The notes under the pieces were generated by a model. It saw only the letters and a program-made list of their open reading frames with translations. It was not told the DNA's origin and ran no database searches. A stretch of 64,000 nucleotides of DNA, taken from positions 151,810 through 215,809 of the forward strand of contig JALMLS010000343.1 of NCBI GenBank assembly GCA_038496445.1. The letters are read 5' to 3'. Below, piece by piece: positions 34,238-44,807 of this stretch (its first letter is position 1; every line of letters begins with the position of its first letter). The position numbers and the translations under genes are program-made. This DNA is from Trichosphaerium sp. ATCC 40318. Its lineage: Eukaryota; Discosea; Flabellinia; Trichosidae.

Positions 34238-35063
34238 ATGAGCACCTCTTCATTTCACCTATCAATTATATACGCACTTGTAATATTTGCGTTGATATCT
34301 CTTTCACTTGGAGCTATAAGTACGTTGTTAACAGTGGTCAGTAAGCACTAAAGCTACTGTTGTTAACCTTTTTGAATTGTGTTAATCTTACAGCACTCAA
34401 GGCGAGGGTGATAGTGGACTATGCTCTTTGGCTATTGGTCTTCCCCCACACCGTAGCTACTTTGACCCGGATTTTGGAGTGACGACTGCACCAAACTTTC
34501 CACACTTTATTGTTGATAATGACGTTAGAGAATACAGCGCTGACTCTAACCCTGATGCCCCTAACAGTCGGCTTATGATAATTGACTTCACAGATAATAT
34601 AGTAGAGTATAGAGTCGTTCTAGGAGAAGGTGTAAACATCCAAATATTGGAATGTAGCTTCGAAACTGCCACTTTTGATGGTACACAGCATATTTCTAAC
34701 AATAGACACCCCTAATTATATACACTATGGTAACCTTGTTTAACAGGTTTTACTATCCTTGAAAACTCACTTAATGTGGAGGTAACAAACACAATGAATT
34801 CATTCAGGTTTGTATTCCTTAATTTTTTGATAATGCTACACGTGTCATAGTTCACGAATTGATAGTTTTATTGTAGCGCAACCTTTCCTAGTCAAAGTGC
34901 TTTTAATCCAAACATTGTACTCAGAATTCTATTTGACGACTTACCACCGCCATCGACCGCTGCGCCTACAACACCACCACCAACAACGTCTTCACCAACT
35001 GCACCACCTGTATACGCAAATGGCAGAAAGCCTTGTATTCGGAGGCTATCTCAAATAAATTAA
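34238..35063 (+). CDS. secreted protein with Pro/Thr-rich stalk
   Basis: Unknown family. ATG 34238: MSTSSFHLSIIYALVIFALI, followed by SLSLGA, is a signal peptide. Four exons join to EGDSGLCSLAIGLPPHRSYF, DPDFGVTTAPNFPHFIVDN, IDFTDNIVEYRVVLGEGVN, then D|GFTILENSLNVEVTN and SFR|SATFPSQSAF. The C-terminal region has a mucin-like run of Pro, Thr and Ser (about 34953-35010: PPPSTAAPTTPPPTTSSP), then a basic end (GRKPCIRRLSQIN) and TAA at 35061-35063. The stalk is a likely O-glycosylation site (inference). No anchor is visible, so it may be released. The first exon join (acceptor tcaag near 34402) is my best in-frame choice. Confidence 0.6.
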
Positions 35064-35365
35064 CTATCCATTCTTCACCTTATAGACCTTTAAATAGAAA
35101 CCAATGGTTCCTAGCCTTCCCTCTACACTACGGGTGGTAAACGTCACTTCTAACCAGACAATCGTAGCTATCCTAAATAGCACAACACTTTGAAACTCAA
35201 TCACAACACGAAGCACCAGGTTGATTGATCTTGATTTTAATCACAAAAACTATTTCCTAAGTTCGTAGTTACGGAGGCACCAGATCGGATAAAAAAGTAT
35301 ATCTCCGAGATAGAAGCTAATAAGCTTACAGTATACATCTAAAGCTGTTTAAGAGCATTTTATTC
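35064..35365. other. convergent spacer
   Basis: About 300 bp between the stop codons of the secreted protein (+) and the C2-domain gene (-). Presumably 3' UTR of both. No gene seen. Confidence 0.45.
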
Positions 35366-36636
35366 TTATATTTCAGCTATTAAATACAGTATCATTCTAC
35401 CCGACACCCTATGTTTCTTCCCTTTTGAGTCAGTATCACACAACCTTGTAGTGATCTGAAGAGAATCGCTGTGAGTCTTAAAAGCACCTAGAATAGCCAA
35501 AGCACGTGCTTCAATATGAACACTACCCATAAAATCATCTGAACCGATTTTGTCTTTATCAAATATTTGTATCACTAATTTATCCTTTCCACTAACATTA
35601 AACTCAACAGAACTTAACTCTTGTTCCTTCCACATAGGACTTGTCTCTTTTTTTTGAACACTAGACTTAAACAGAATCTCATTTTCCTTTAAAACTAGCA
35701 AGTATGGATCGCTTGTACCACCTATGTCCTTAGCAGCTAAATCATAGCAACAAATTCTTTCCATTTTGATCTTCATAACTGTATCACGAAGACTCTCATA
35801 TTCCTCTTTTGATTCGTCCGATAAACAACTACCATCAATCTAAAGAAGTCAAGTTAGCACTGAGAAAGACATAAACTGAAGTCGTTTACCTTGAAAGGAC
35901 AAAGAAACTCTTTGTTTGCAACGAGATCAAGAGACCTCTCACACTCGCTTACTAATTGGAGGTCTTGAAGCTTCTTGGAGCGTATCTCATCTGCAGTGAG
36001 TACTTTAAGCTTTTGCTTGTTCCCTGCAGCTCTCAAGATGTTAACAATAGTTGAATCAAGAGTTTTATCTATGTTCAGAGCTTGGAGAGGTTCAGATTCA
36101 GCAAGAAACTCGTCCATCCCATCAAACAACTTTTTTACATCATAAGATGAATACATACGCAAGAAATTCTTAGCTGCTTTGCTAATACCATGAACACTGG
36201 CGTAGATGACCACAGCTTCAAGAACGTAGAAAAAAGATGTAATGATGTCCGTTGACTTTTCTCTTTTTTCGGGGTTCTTATAAACTGGCTTGTTTCCTGA
36301 CTTGAAGCCCATTTTGCGGTTGTTGGATACACCGGTTTTGTGGTACTCCACTTTTACAGTTTTAACAGTGCCAACACGCTCCTTTTCTGTTTGTTGTAGT
36401 ATAAAACCGCGTAATAACGCGTTTAAAAGCCTAAACGCTATGTCTGGTTTCTTATTGAGGAATTCATACGCCGCTGCTATGTTATCGGCAGTTAAATACG
36501 TATTTCTGGTTTTGACGCTCTCTAGACCAGTGCCAGCTTCTTCTAGCCATTGATCCACCTTTATTTTGAAGAAGTTGCTCTGCACATGCAAGCTAGAGAG
36601 CCCTCGTTCCTTAATCCATGCTTTATCCGTTGCCAT
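35366..36636 (-). CDS. C2-domain protein with unknown helical N-terminus
   Basis: Two exons: ATG 36636-36634 (MATDKAWIKERGLSSLHVQ) to a gtaaac donor near 35890, then from about 35840 to the stop at 35366. The N-terminal 250 residues are helical and unrecognised (AAYEFLNKKPDIAFRLLNAL, DIITSFFYVLEAVVIYASV). The C-terminal 130 residues form a C2 domain: CCYDLAAKDIGGTSDPYLLV, a middle strand LVIQIFDKDKIGSDDFMGSV, and an end MILYLIAEI. The Ca2+-loop aspartates (KDIGGTSDPY and DKDKIGSDD) are present, so calcium-dependent membrane binding is plausible. The general shape (helical module, then C2) recalls copine-like or RIM-like adaptors, but neither is supported. Confidence 0.75.
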
Positions 36637-37297
36637 TGCTTTTCATGAGATAGTACATATTTTAAGTCCCGTGCCATTGTGGGAAAATTCGATAATTTGA
36701 AGACAAGTTTGTTGTTTTGTTTCGTACTTTCGGTAGTTTTGCACCCGCATATAATCTACCGACTAAAACTCCACAGTCCTCATTTTTATATGCTTTAAGA
36801 TTCCACAAGTTCTAACATTAATGTACACTATTCAGAAAACTTAAAAGAACAGTTATTGCATTGATGGTTTGTAGCTCGTATGTCGACAATTGAGTCACGA
36901 ATTGTGCAACTAGCGAACCAACACAAAAAAGTTGCAATAATGTGCGCATAGTATCATGTACGCACAGCGACCCAAGTAAAATACTCAACTATACCATATC
37001 TTGAATCTACATTTAAGAGGTTATTATATGAGAACTTCCAAGGTAAGGAGGAAACAACCAAATATAATATGGAACTTCTAAAACAGGAACGGAAATTCCG
37101 TTTTTCGAATAGTTAAATTAAACACAACTTTGTGAACGTGTACTGTGAGTAAAAGATGAAGGTATAACTATAAAAAAGAACAGAACATTTTAATTTTAAC
37201 TGGAATTTACTGGCCGATAAGTAGTCCGAAAACTGCGGGCTTGTTTTTTAAGTCAAAAATTAATCAATTCTAAAATCAACAACCACAGACACAACTA
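36637..37297. other. intergenic, no gene recognised
   Basis: About 660 bp between divergent genes: upstream of the C2 gene and upstream of the RPMG-repeat gene. AT-rich, no coding signal. Confidence 0.45.
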
Positions 37298-38115
37298 ATG
37301 ATGTCTATAGCTTCACGCACTCTAATATTGCTCATTGTAGTACTAGCCATTACCTACGTAAGTATCTCGTAACTAGAAGTAATCTATCGTACTCTGCGCC
37401 CTAGCTCATGCTTCTCTAGTGTTTCGCTGAGGAACAACACCGTAGACAACGCAAGCAAGGCGGAAGGTATCATAGACGCAATCGCGATTCTATGGAAGAT
37501 GGTAGTGAACGAAGAGAACGTCATATGCGTAACCGTGGAGATGAAGATAAAAACGGTGACCGTACAGAACGTCCAATGCGTGGCCGTCAGGGTAGGAAAA
37601 TATATGACGAAGAAGAGGAAGATGAAGCTGAATACTTAACGAGCGACATGAGCGACATGAGCGATGTGGATGAAGACGAGGATGACCGTGAAGAGAATCC
37701 AATGGGCAATCGTAGAGGTAACCGTGGTAGACGTAACAGAAACGGTGGTCGTAGAAGACGCCCTATGGGTGAACGCAACAATGAAGACGATGAAGAAGAA
37801 CGCCCAATGGGTCGTAGAAGCCGTGGCAGACGTAACAGGAAAACCAAACAAGACAGAGAACAAGGCCGTAGAGGCGAGAACAACGGAGAAGAACGTTATA
37901 GGGGCGGTCGTAGAGGCAATGGTAACAGTGAACGCAAAGAGCGTCCTATGGGTGGCCGCAAGAACAGGCGTCAACGCATGCAATCTATGAACGAACGGCT
38001 TCCAGAGTCATGCTCAGGTTGCAAAGAAGAAGCTGAAGAGTGTTTAGACTCTAATCTCCGTGGGTGTTTCAGAGCTTTTCGTAGATGTGTCAGAGAGTGT
38101 TCACAAACTGAATAA
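37298..38115 (+). CDS. secreted Arg/Glu-rich protein with RPMG repeats and a six-Cys tail
   Basis: Two exons. Exon 1: ATG 37298, MMSIASRTLILLIVVLAIT, a signal peptide, with a gtaagt donor at about 37358. Exon 2 starts CFAEEQHRRQRKQGGRYH. The mature chain (about 210 residues) is extremely charged: Arg/Asn/Gly stretches (NRRGNRGRRNRNGGRRRR) alternate with acidic blocks (EEEEDEAEY, DVDEDEDDREE). A motif R/N-P-M-G/R-x-R recurs five times: RPMRGR, NPMGNR, RPMGER, RPMGRR and RPMGGR. An RGD triplet lies in MRNRGDEDK. The last 35 residues form a cysteine cluster with spacing C-x2-C-x6-C-x7-C-x6-C-x3-C. Dibasic sites are frequent, so proteolytic processing is possible. No known family. Secreted by signal peptide; function not inferred. 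Confidence 0.72.
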
Positions 38116-38409
38116 CAAGCTGTTCCTCCTTAAATAAACTATACTTTATATCTTTAACAGTGCTTCTATTTCATGGTCCTCTATCACTTCAAGCTTTTCA
38201 GTAGAGTGTACAACCTACACCTGTAGTTCCGTACTTATAAAATTGTTGTAAAAAAATCCTACCCTCACATGGAATGAACGAAACAAAAGAAATTTATGAG
38301 TTGATTGTTGTTAGTTACATGAGTTTTAGCAGAATCCTGAATTACCAAATACATTCAGAGCGGAGTTCAATCATCTTTGATGTACTGACAAGAGTTAATA
38401 CAATAAATT

Positions 38410-39066
38410 CTACATGACAACACATCTGCGATTGTTGCCTGTTGTTTGTTTTTTTGGTACTATCTTTGCAATACACTCAAAAGCTTCCGTCAGATTATCA
38501 CGTGTTTTAGCAGATATCTCAAAGAAAGGGCAATCCATCTTGGAAGCCAAATTTGATATGTCTTCACCTGAAACTTGACGATTTTCTTCAATATCAAGCT
38601 TATTTCCAACAAGTACAACAGGTATATGTGAGCAGTCTGATAACCTTAAACATGCGTTACAAATAAGAGACAAAAAAACATTTCATTTCAATCAAGGCAT
38701 CGTACTCTAAGGCTTCATTGTACAGAGAAGAGATTTTATCGAAAGTTTTTTTATCAGTCAGTGAAAATGTTAAAAATAACCCATCAACGTTTTTAAAGCA
38801 CTAAAAATCGGTTATAAGGGCAAAAGAAATAAGTCTAGTATATAATTAGTTCGTACATGCTCGTATACAGCTTGAAAGGTGGATTTGCTTAGTTCAATTA
38901 GATCTAAAATGATCGTTTCACCATCCACATTTACTACGTAGCGATAGGCGTCTTCAATTCCAGGGTCGTATGTTTGCGGGAATACGTTTTGAGTCAATTG
39001 AGTTAGAATAGCCGATTTGCCGACACTAGGTTCGCCCAGTACGATAATTCGAACCACCGAAGACAT
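38410..39066 (-). CDS. Ras-like small GTPase with atypical switch II
   Basis: ATG 39066-39064: MSSVVRIIVLGEPSVGKSAI has a standard P-loop. Switch I is YDPGIEDAYRYVV, with Gly where Ras has the invariant Thr35 (PTIED). The strand that normally ends DTAGQ instead reads ETIILDLIELSKSTFQAVYE, so the DxxG glycine is absent. Later motifs are normal: VVLVGNKLDIEENRQV (NKxD) and PFFEISAKT (SAK). The C-terminus is RRCVVM then TAG (38410-38412), a CaaX box whose Met predicts farnesylation. Three exons, with donors gtacga near 38857 and 38703. About 180 residues. Loss of the Thr and of the DxxG Gly predicts little or no GTP hydrolysis or conformational switching, so it may be a pseudo-GTPase. Confidence 0.85.
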
Positions 39067-39197
39067 AGAGACCAAGAGGAATCAATACAAACTGAAAAAT
39101 TTTGACTTCAAGCCTGTAGGGTTCTCCATTTTACTTTACGAATACGTTTTCAAAGTAGATTAGAAAAACTATTTCCCAAGTATTTACTAAACAGATA

Positions 39198-39375
39198 AGT
39201 AACTCAAACTGCCATTATAAACGAGACGGGGAGTGCAAGGAGTGGACCACTAAAGGTGTTGTAAAACAGCATTGGTACTATCCAACGGCAAACTAGTTGG
39301 CCCTTACAAGGAATTCTATCGAAATGGTAATGTACAAGGGAGTGTAATTACGTTAATGGTAAAGAACTCCCGTAG
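39198..39375 (+). pseudogene. decayed MORN-type (MORN_2) repeat gene fragment
   Basis: Three pieces of a MORN_2-like protein lie in consecutive but different frames: HYKRDGECKEWTTKGVVKQH then WYY in one frame; NGKLVGPYKEFYRNGNVQGS in a second; NYVNGKELP in a third, ending TAG. The pattern 'Y-x-NGK-x-x-G-x-YKxFYxNG' is typical of this repeat. There are no splice signals between the pieces, so frameshifts are the simpler explanation. A protein-like stretch further on (39565-39660, FYFINFPKYKVTG) could be more of the same relic. Confidence 0.55.
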
Positions 39376-39695
39376 TGCCGAAGATTGTACGAAAAAAATA
39401 GGAAATATTTATCTTCTTCTTTATTGTATGGCTCTGCAATGCAGTGATATACCCAGCAGCACTTTAAACTATGTGAGCCTACCAGGTGTTATATAAGTTT
39501 CATATTCTCTCAACAAACAAGAGACGACAAAAGAGAAGCTACACCTGTGTTGTACCGTTTTATCTGAGAAAGACGCAAGCTACTTTCTACTTCATTAACT
39601 TCCCAAAATATAAGGTCACCGGAATCATGGTTAAGTCAAGTACTTTAAAGCAACTCAAGAGCGTTAGAATAAAAAACTTCCCAATTTATTTACTT

Positions 39696-41072
39696 TCAAT
39701 TATTGCTTTGTTTATCTTTCCAAGAACTCTCTTTAGCTAACTGAACTAAGCTGTTAGCAGCCAATTCTTCATGATAAAACCGTATTTGATACATAGCATC
39801 TACGGCTAGCAACTCTGATTGTTGCATAGCACTGTTTGCCTTTAGCCTTTCCTCCAGCTCCTTGTTGTGCTTATTGAGGTTGTCATTCTGAGCTCGAAGA
39901 TGGTTGTTGTTACACAACAACAGTGCATTATCATTCTCAAGCTCCTTATTACGAGTTTTGAGAGAGTCATTGACTATTCTAGAAGTCACAGTTGAGGCTT
40001 CAAAACTCATAACTTTTTTCACAAGGGAACTGTTGATATTGTCTAGACAATCACAGTCTGCGACTAGATCTGCTGAAATAATTACGCCTTTGGATCCTCG
40101 TTCCAAAGCAATCTCTGTACGTAGCATATCTGCTATCTTGTCAAACTCAAATTGTTCAACTTCAAGGCCACAGCACACAACAAACTCCACGCAATTTTTT
40201 TTGTACATAGGAATACTCGGCTGACTCCTATTTTCGTGGCAGTACTGATTACGGCCATCGACAATGAGTGTTAGAAGCTCGAAAGCTCTTTTTGGATTCG
40301 GAATCATCCGAGCAAAAGTGCTTTTCCAGCAGTTTGTGGGAACCCACTTGCCACAAACTTTTACTTGCAGCAATTCGCGGTAGACAGAAATGTCTGATCC
40401 TTTTAGTGGGCGATTCCAGCGCCAATCGGATACTCTGACTTTCGTATATACTCTCCAAAGAGCTTTAAGTACAAACCACCTTACATAGACGCCGGCTGCA
40501 CTTTTGATTGGCGGAACTTTTATCGCCATTGACTCAGAGCCTGCGTACGTTCCGTTTCGAAACTCTGGAAATTTCAAAGCCGTGTTTCTACAAAAATTTA
40601 GTCGGTAATCTAGAACTAGTACAACAAAAATGGTAGTGGACTCACTTTTCACTAGATACAATTGGCAGTTTGTTTCTAGGTAACACATCAAAACAGTGAT
40701 ACATTAAAAAAAATAAGACAAAAAAAATGACGCACCTTTTGCGCTTAGGTCCATTCTCACGGTGTCTCTATCCCTTTCACCCGTTGGATCGAACCTACGT
40801 TTACTACGTGTGTGAGAAACGAAAAAAAATAATATCACGTTGTTTGTAGTGACGTACCCACGTGAATTGTTCTGTTTCTTAGGCCTGGTACGTGTGGTTG
40901 AGTATTTGTCTATCCTTGGCGCCGAAGTGCAGTGGCGTCTACTTCTACCATCATCAATTTTGCTATCTACAAGGCAGTTAGATAGTGAATACAAATACTG
41001 TAACGTGCCACCAAACGATATTGATTTGGCTCCTTCCCCCAACGTATCATTTGATTGCTTCTTGGATGCCAT
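39696..41072 (-). CDS. hypothetical protein with C-terminal coiled coil
   Basis: Family not recognised. ATG 41072-41070 (MASKKQSNDTLGEGAKSIS). Exon 1 ends NNSRG at a gtacgt donor (about 40857). A short second exon reads KRRFDPTGERDRDTVRMDL. The long third exon (about 40625-39696, acceptor tactag) reads VLDYRLNFCRNTALKFPEF, then a basic/aromatic region (VYVRWFVLKALWRVYTKV, VCGKWVPTNCWKSTFARM), then a strong coiled coil rich in N, L, E and K (SLKTRNKELENDNALLL, AQNDNLNKHNKELEERL), ending SNN and TGA. About 430 residues. The middle domain with conserved-looking Trp and Cys has no family I know. It may be a lineage-specific gene. Confidence 0.62.
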
Positions 41073-41733
41073 TGGTTCACGTGTTGTTCTTTTTGTGGTT
41101 GTAGCAGTTGGTTTTGGAAGCCTCAAGCAAGTGAAAAAAGATTCACAACAACTAAACAACAAACTTGGGTTTTTTTTACACCTACTCTTTTTCTTTTTAC
41201 GCTTAGAAATACCTTTTAGACCCTAAATGCGCGTGTTTTAGATTACTAAACATAAAATACTAATTGGTTTTCCTTATTAACCACTTAACACATACTTTAT
41301 CAGTTGTCATAGCGCGTAGTAGTGGTTTAAAACTTGAATTAATTAAATCCAGAAATTCGTTTTATCAAATCAATCAAAACGTTTTTTTTTTGATTTTTTG
41401 TTTTTCGCAACGGTTGGACCAAGCAAAATTCAGAATAAAAGGTAACTAGAGACAGTATCTAACGCTTTATTAAAACAACGTAGTTCATTAGCAAACTTTT
41501 TTTTTTGCCTCCAGCACATGAGAGGGTTGTGAAAGGATATTGAAATTGTGTCAAAGTTAGTTGATACTTGATAGATTACAGACGAATATCGCAGTACTCA
41601 CCAATGTTGGTAAACAAACAGGGCAATTATTTATAAATAGTGGGACAAAACTATTCGCCTAGACTAGCAGCTACTGGTGCTACCAACAAAAAGTGAAAGA
41701 AAAACTCACAGTGGCATACTTAGTAAAACTCGG

Positions 41734-41916
41734 ATGGCCTCACATCTTGTAGTAAGCACCGTCGCTCCCGTTTCAGAATATGGTATCGGTTTTTATGCAG
41801 GTTATAGTCTTCTTGCAGTTGCCACAGTTGTTATTACAGCTGGTCTTGGGCGGTTTATTCTGCTATGCTGTTCAAGGACGGTGTTCAAAGTGCCTGGGCT
41901 ATTTACGACACTGTAA
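41734..41916 (+). CDS. small membrane protein candidate
   Basis: ATG 41734 opens MASHLVVSTVAPVSEYGIG and continues through a hydrophobic segment (SLLAVATVVITAGLG) to TAA. An alternative splice (donor after MASHL, acceptor tttcag at about 41779, intron about 30 nt) would give a different frame with a longer hydrophobic helix and a Cys/Lys tail (GRCSKCLGYLRHCK) ending at 41965. Either version is a single-span small membrane protein. I cannot decide between them, and it may be non-coding. Confidence 0.3.
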   Translation: MASHLVVSTVAPVSEYGIGFYAGYSLLAVATVVITAGLGRFILLCCSRTVFKVPGLFTTL

Positions 41917-41965
41917 ATCTATATTAAAGGACAGTTTAAAAGGAGTACAAGCAAAGGATGAATAG

Positions 41966-42762
41966 CTAAATACTCAAGTAAATAGTATGTGCGCCCAAGA
42001 TTTTCACAAGGCAAAATTAATAATTTTTGTACAGATGTTTCCATACACGATATTGGTCCTGTGTTTGATGATCCCGCATATGTGCAACTATATATTGAAG
42101 TTCTAGTTATTTGAATGGATGGTTGAATGCTATTCTCGTTGAACTGCATTTGTTGCTTCAGCACGTGAGAAGTAGGACATCACATGCAACATTGGCTTTC
42201 TTTTGTTTTTTACCCATTGTCACGGTCACCGTGGCCTTTTGTCGGCAGCTTTATTGTGCTGCTTGCTTTTGTTGTTCGACATTGTCTCACATTCTTTCTA
42301 CGAATCTCACGGCAGTTCTGGCAGCTGGTACTTCAGAAAAAGCAAGTGTTGCATAAAAAACAAATTACTATTGTACATTTTATGTTGTAAGATGTAATGA
42401 TTCGATGCTCTAAGTGAGAAACGTTATGCCATCTCATTGTAACATCCACAAAGAGAGTGGTCGATTACCGCTCTCATATCTACACCAGCTAATAGGTCAG
42501 GTTCTTTATTCTTTTTTTTCCACAACTTAATATAAACTTCAGTATCATACGTGTTAGCTTACCCAAGAGTAGTTGTTAAAAAGCTGGCTCGGCTTAGAGC
42601 ATAGATCACTATTCAGAGCCAAACAAAAATAGGTTAACGACTGAACTAACCAAAAAAAAACCATAATAACCTGAGGGTTAATCTACGACTAGAACTTGGG
42701 TTAATATTTTTCGTATCACCCACAATGGTTTATTTGTTATTACAACAATTAAATAAAGCCCC
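41966..42762. other. unresolved stretch
   Basis: Overlapping plus-strand frames (42111-42397) contain a hydrophobic segment (VGSFIVLLAFVVRHC) and a basic tail (QKKQVLHKKQ), possibly more of the small membrane gene. No confident start or joins. The rest is AT-rich spacer before the APE1 gene stop. Confidence 0.3.
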
Positions 42763-44543
42763 TTATTTCTCAACATGTAAACAAATTGGACAATGGCTAC
42801 AACAGTTAGAGAAAAACAAAAGCAAAGAAAGACTCTAAATTTTTTTGTAAAATCACATACTCTGAGCCTTGAATGAAAGGACGAATATAACTTTCTTTCA
42901 CTTTTGGCATTAATCTCTCAGACACAACAAAGTAGTCAAGACGCCAACCAATATTCTTTTTACGACAGCTGAACTTGTAGGTCCAGAAAGTGTAACAATT
43001 CAGCTCTTCTGGATTGAACTCTCTACAAAAAAAAACGTGTTAACAACTGTATTCTCAGTGGCTTTTTTATGTTACCTGTATGTATCTACAAATCCATCTT
43101 TTAGGAAAGAGTCGAAACTCTCACGTTCTTTATCAGTAAATCCAGAGGTTTTACGCTGTTTTGAGAAGAAAAAAATAAGAAAACAAATTCTAACTTAGAC
43201 TGAGTTTTTAACGTACGTTTGTTTTTGGATTGCAAATATCGAGTTCTAGACGGCCTACCTATTGTAACAAGTATTAGAATATATCATTCCCAATTAAACA
43301 ATATAATTGTAGTAAAATAAGGCATACATTGAGATCACCAGTCCATATAATTGGCTTTTTTTTATCGAGTTCTTTCAAATAAGCGAAAAAGTGCTTATCC
43401 CAATCAAGACGCTTTTCAAGGTTCTTTGGCCTTCAAAAATCACGTGTCAGTAACAAAGGGTAACACAAAAGAATTAACATTACCATCCCTTATCATCTCC
43501 TTCCTTGGATTTAGCACCTACAACAGTTTTAACAAGACATGAGAGTTGGCTGTATAATCGTACCAGAATTAGGAATATATGTGGCAATGAGATAGTAGGA
43601 CTCATATTCCGCTGTTATAGCCTTACGTCACCGCTTAGATATTTAAACAAAAAGAATGTTCTTACCCTTCCTTCGGTATCATGATCTGGCACACCCATAC
43701 CTTTAGTTACTTTGATGGGTTTCTCTTTTGAGAAAATCCTAAACATGGATTCAAAAAAAAATTCCAAGAAAAAAGTTAGTTTGTTTCCAAAGCTTACGCT
43801 GTCCCAGCATATCCAGCATTATAACTAACAAACAAGAAGTTAATACACTACCAATATATATATCTTATTAACGTACTTGCAGGAGTAAAAATAGCCTTCA
43901 TAACCTACAAAGTGACCTTTAACTTTTGCTTCTGAAATTGTTTTTTTTTTGTTGAAACTTACCGAGGTCTTTGAGGTAGTCTTTGTCCTTTGTTGTATCG
44001 ACTATCTTTGTTTCTCCAAGGCAAATTATATCAGGGTCTTCTTCTTCAATGTACTCTAAGCCGTTGTGAGAGGTTGGAGTGACAGTTTTGTACTGACCTT
44101 TAAAACCCTTCTTTTTGATAGCGTTCCAGCTTGCTACGTTCCACGATACGATTTTAAGCTCGCCACTGGGTTTTTGAGTAAGTTTAAGCAAAAAAATACA
44201 CAACTTGATAATAATGGTTTCAGGCGAATACCAGCGCGTAAAAAACACCACAAACGCAGTTTTTAGCGTTTGATGCGGGTTTTATTTTAAAAGGCGTACT
44301 CTCCTAATTCTGGTGTTGAGAAATCAGTCTCAGGTAATGGATCTGGGAATGGAGCAGGTTTCTACAAATATTTGAGCGAGTGTCAAAAAAAAAAAAGCAC
44401 ACGTACCTCATGGTCTTCGCCTGGGCGCTTTACACGCTTCTGTCTCTTCTTTGCTGGCGTTTTCTAAACAATGTTAGCAAGATTTGACAATCTTCGTTGA
44501 AAACGCGTTCTTTTTTTGCTGGTGCTGCTCTCTTCTTACTCAT
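42763..44543 (-). CDS. AP endonuclease, exonuclease III / APE1 type
   Basis: Base-excision-repair enzyme that cuts DNA 5' of abasic sites. ATG 44543-44541. The first exons give a basic N-terminal extension (MSKKRAAPAKKER|KTPAKKRQKRVKRPG), a likely nuclear localisation signal, then PDPLPETDFSTPELG|DG joined to ELKIVSWNVASWNAIKKKGF. Catalytic motifs follow in order: PDIICLGETK (metal-binding Glu), IWTGDLNV (catalytic Asp and Asn), GWRLDYF, and the last join GS|DHCPICLHVEK with the catalytic His of SDH. About a dozen exons. Stop TAA at 42763-42765. The first intron uses a gttttc donor, unlike most here. All active-site residues seem intact, so the enzyme should be active. Confidence 0.92.
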
Positions 44544-44807
44544 TGTAGATAGTACTATAAGATGTGATGGTTTATTGCGCGCTTCTCCTAACTTGAACAA
44601 AAATAAAACAGCTGACTGAAAAAAAAAGCCCGCGAAAGTAAGCGGTGTTCAGTGATTGTGTTTCACGTCGACAACATTTTTTTAACGCCCAAATAGAAGA
44701 CCATTTAACAACACAAACGTACAACTTAAAATTTATGAGACAAAGGTAATTATAGGCTTTACAAAAAACCGCCTTTACAAAACAGGATTTTAAAAAAATC
44801 CTTTGAA

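Noticed and set aside
39067-39075. TTG extension of the Ras-like frame
   Set aside because: The ATG at 39066 sits directly before the beta-1 strand as in other Ras proteins.
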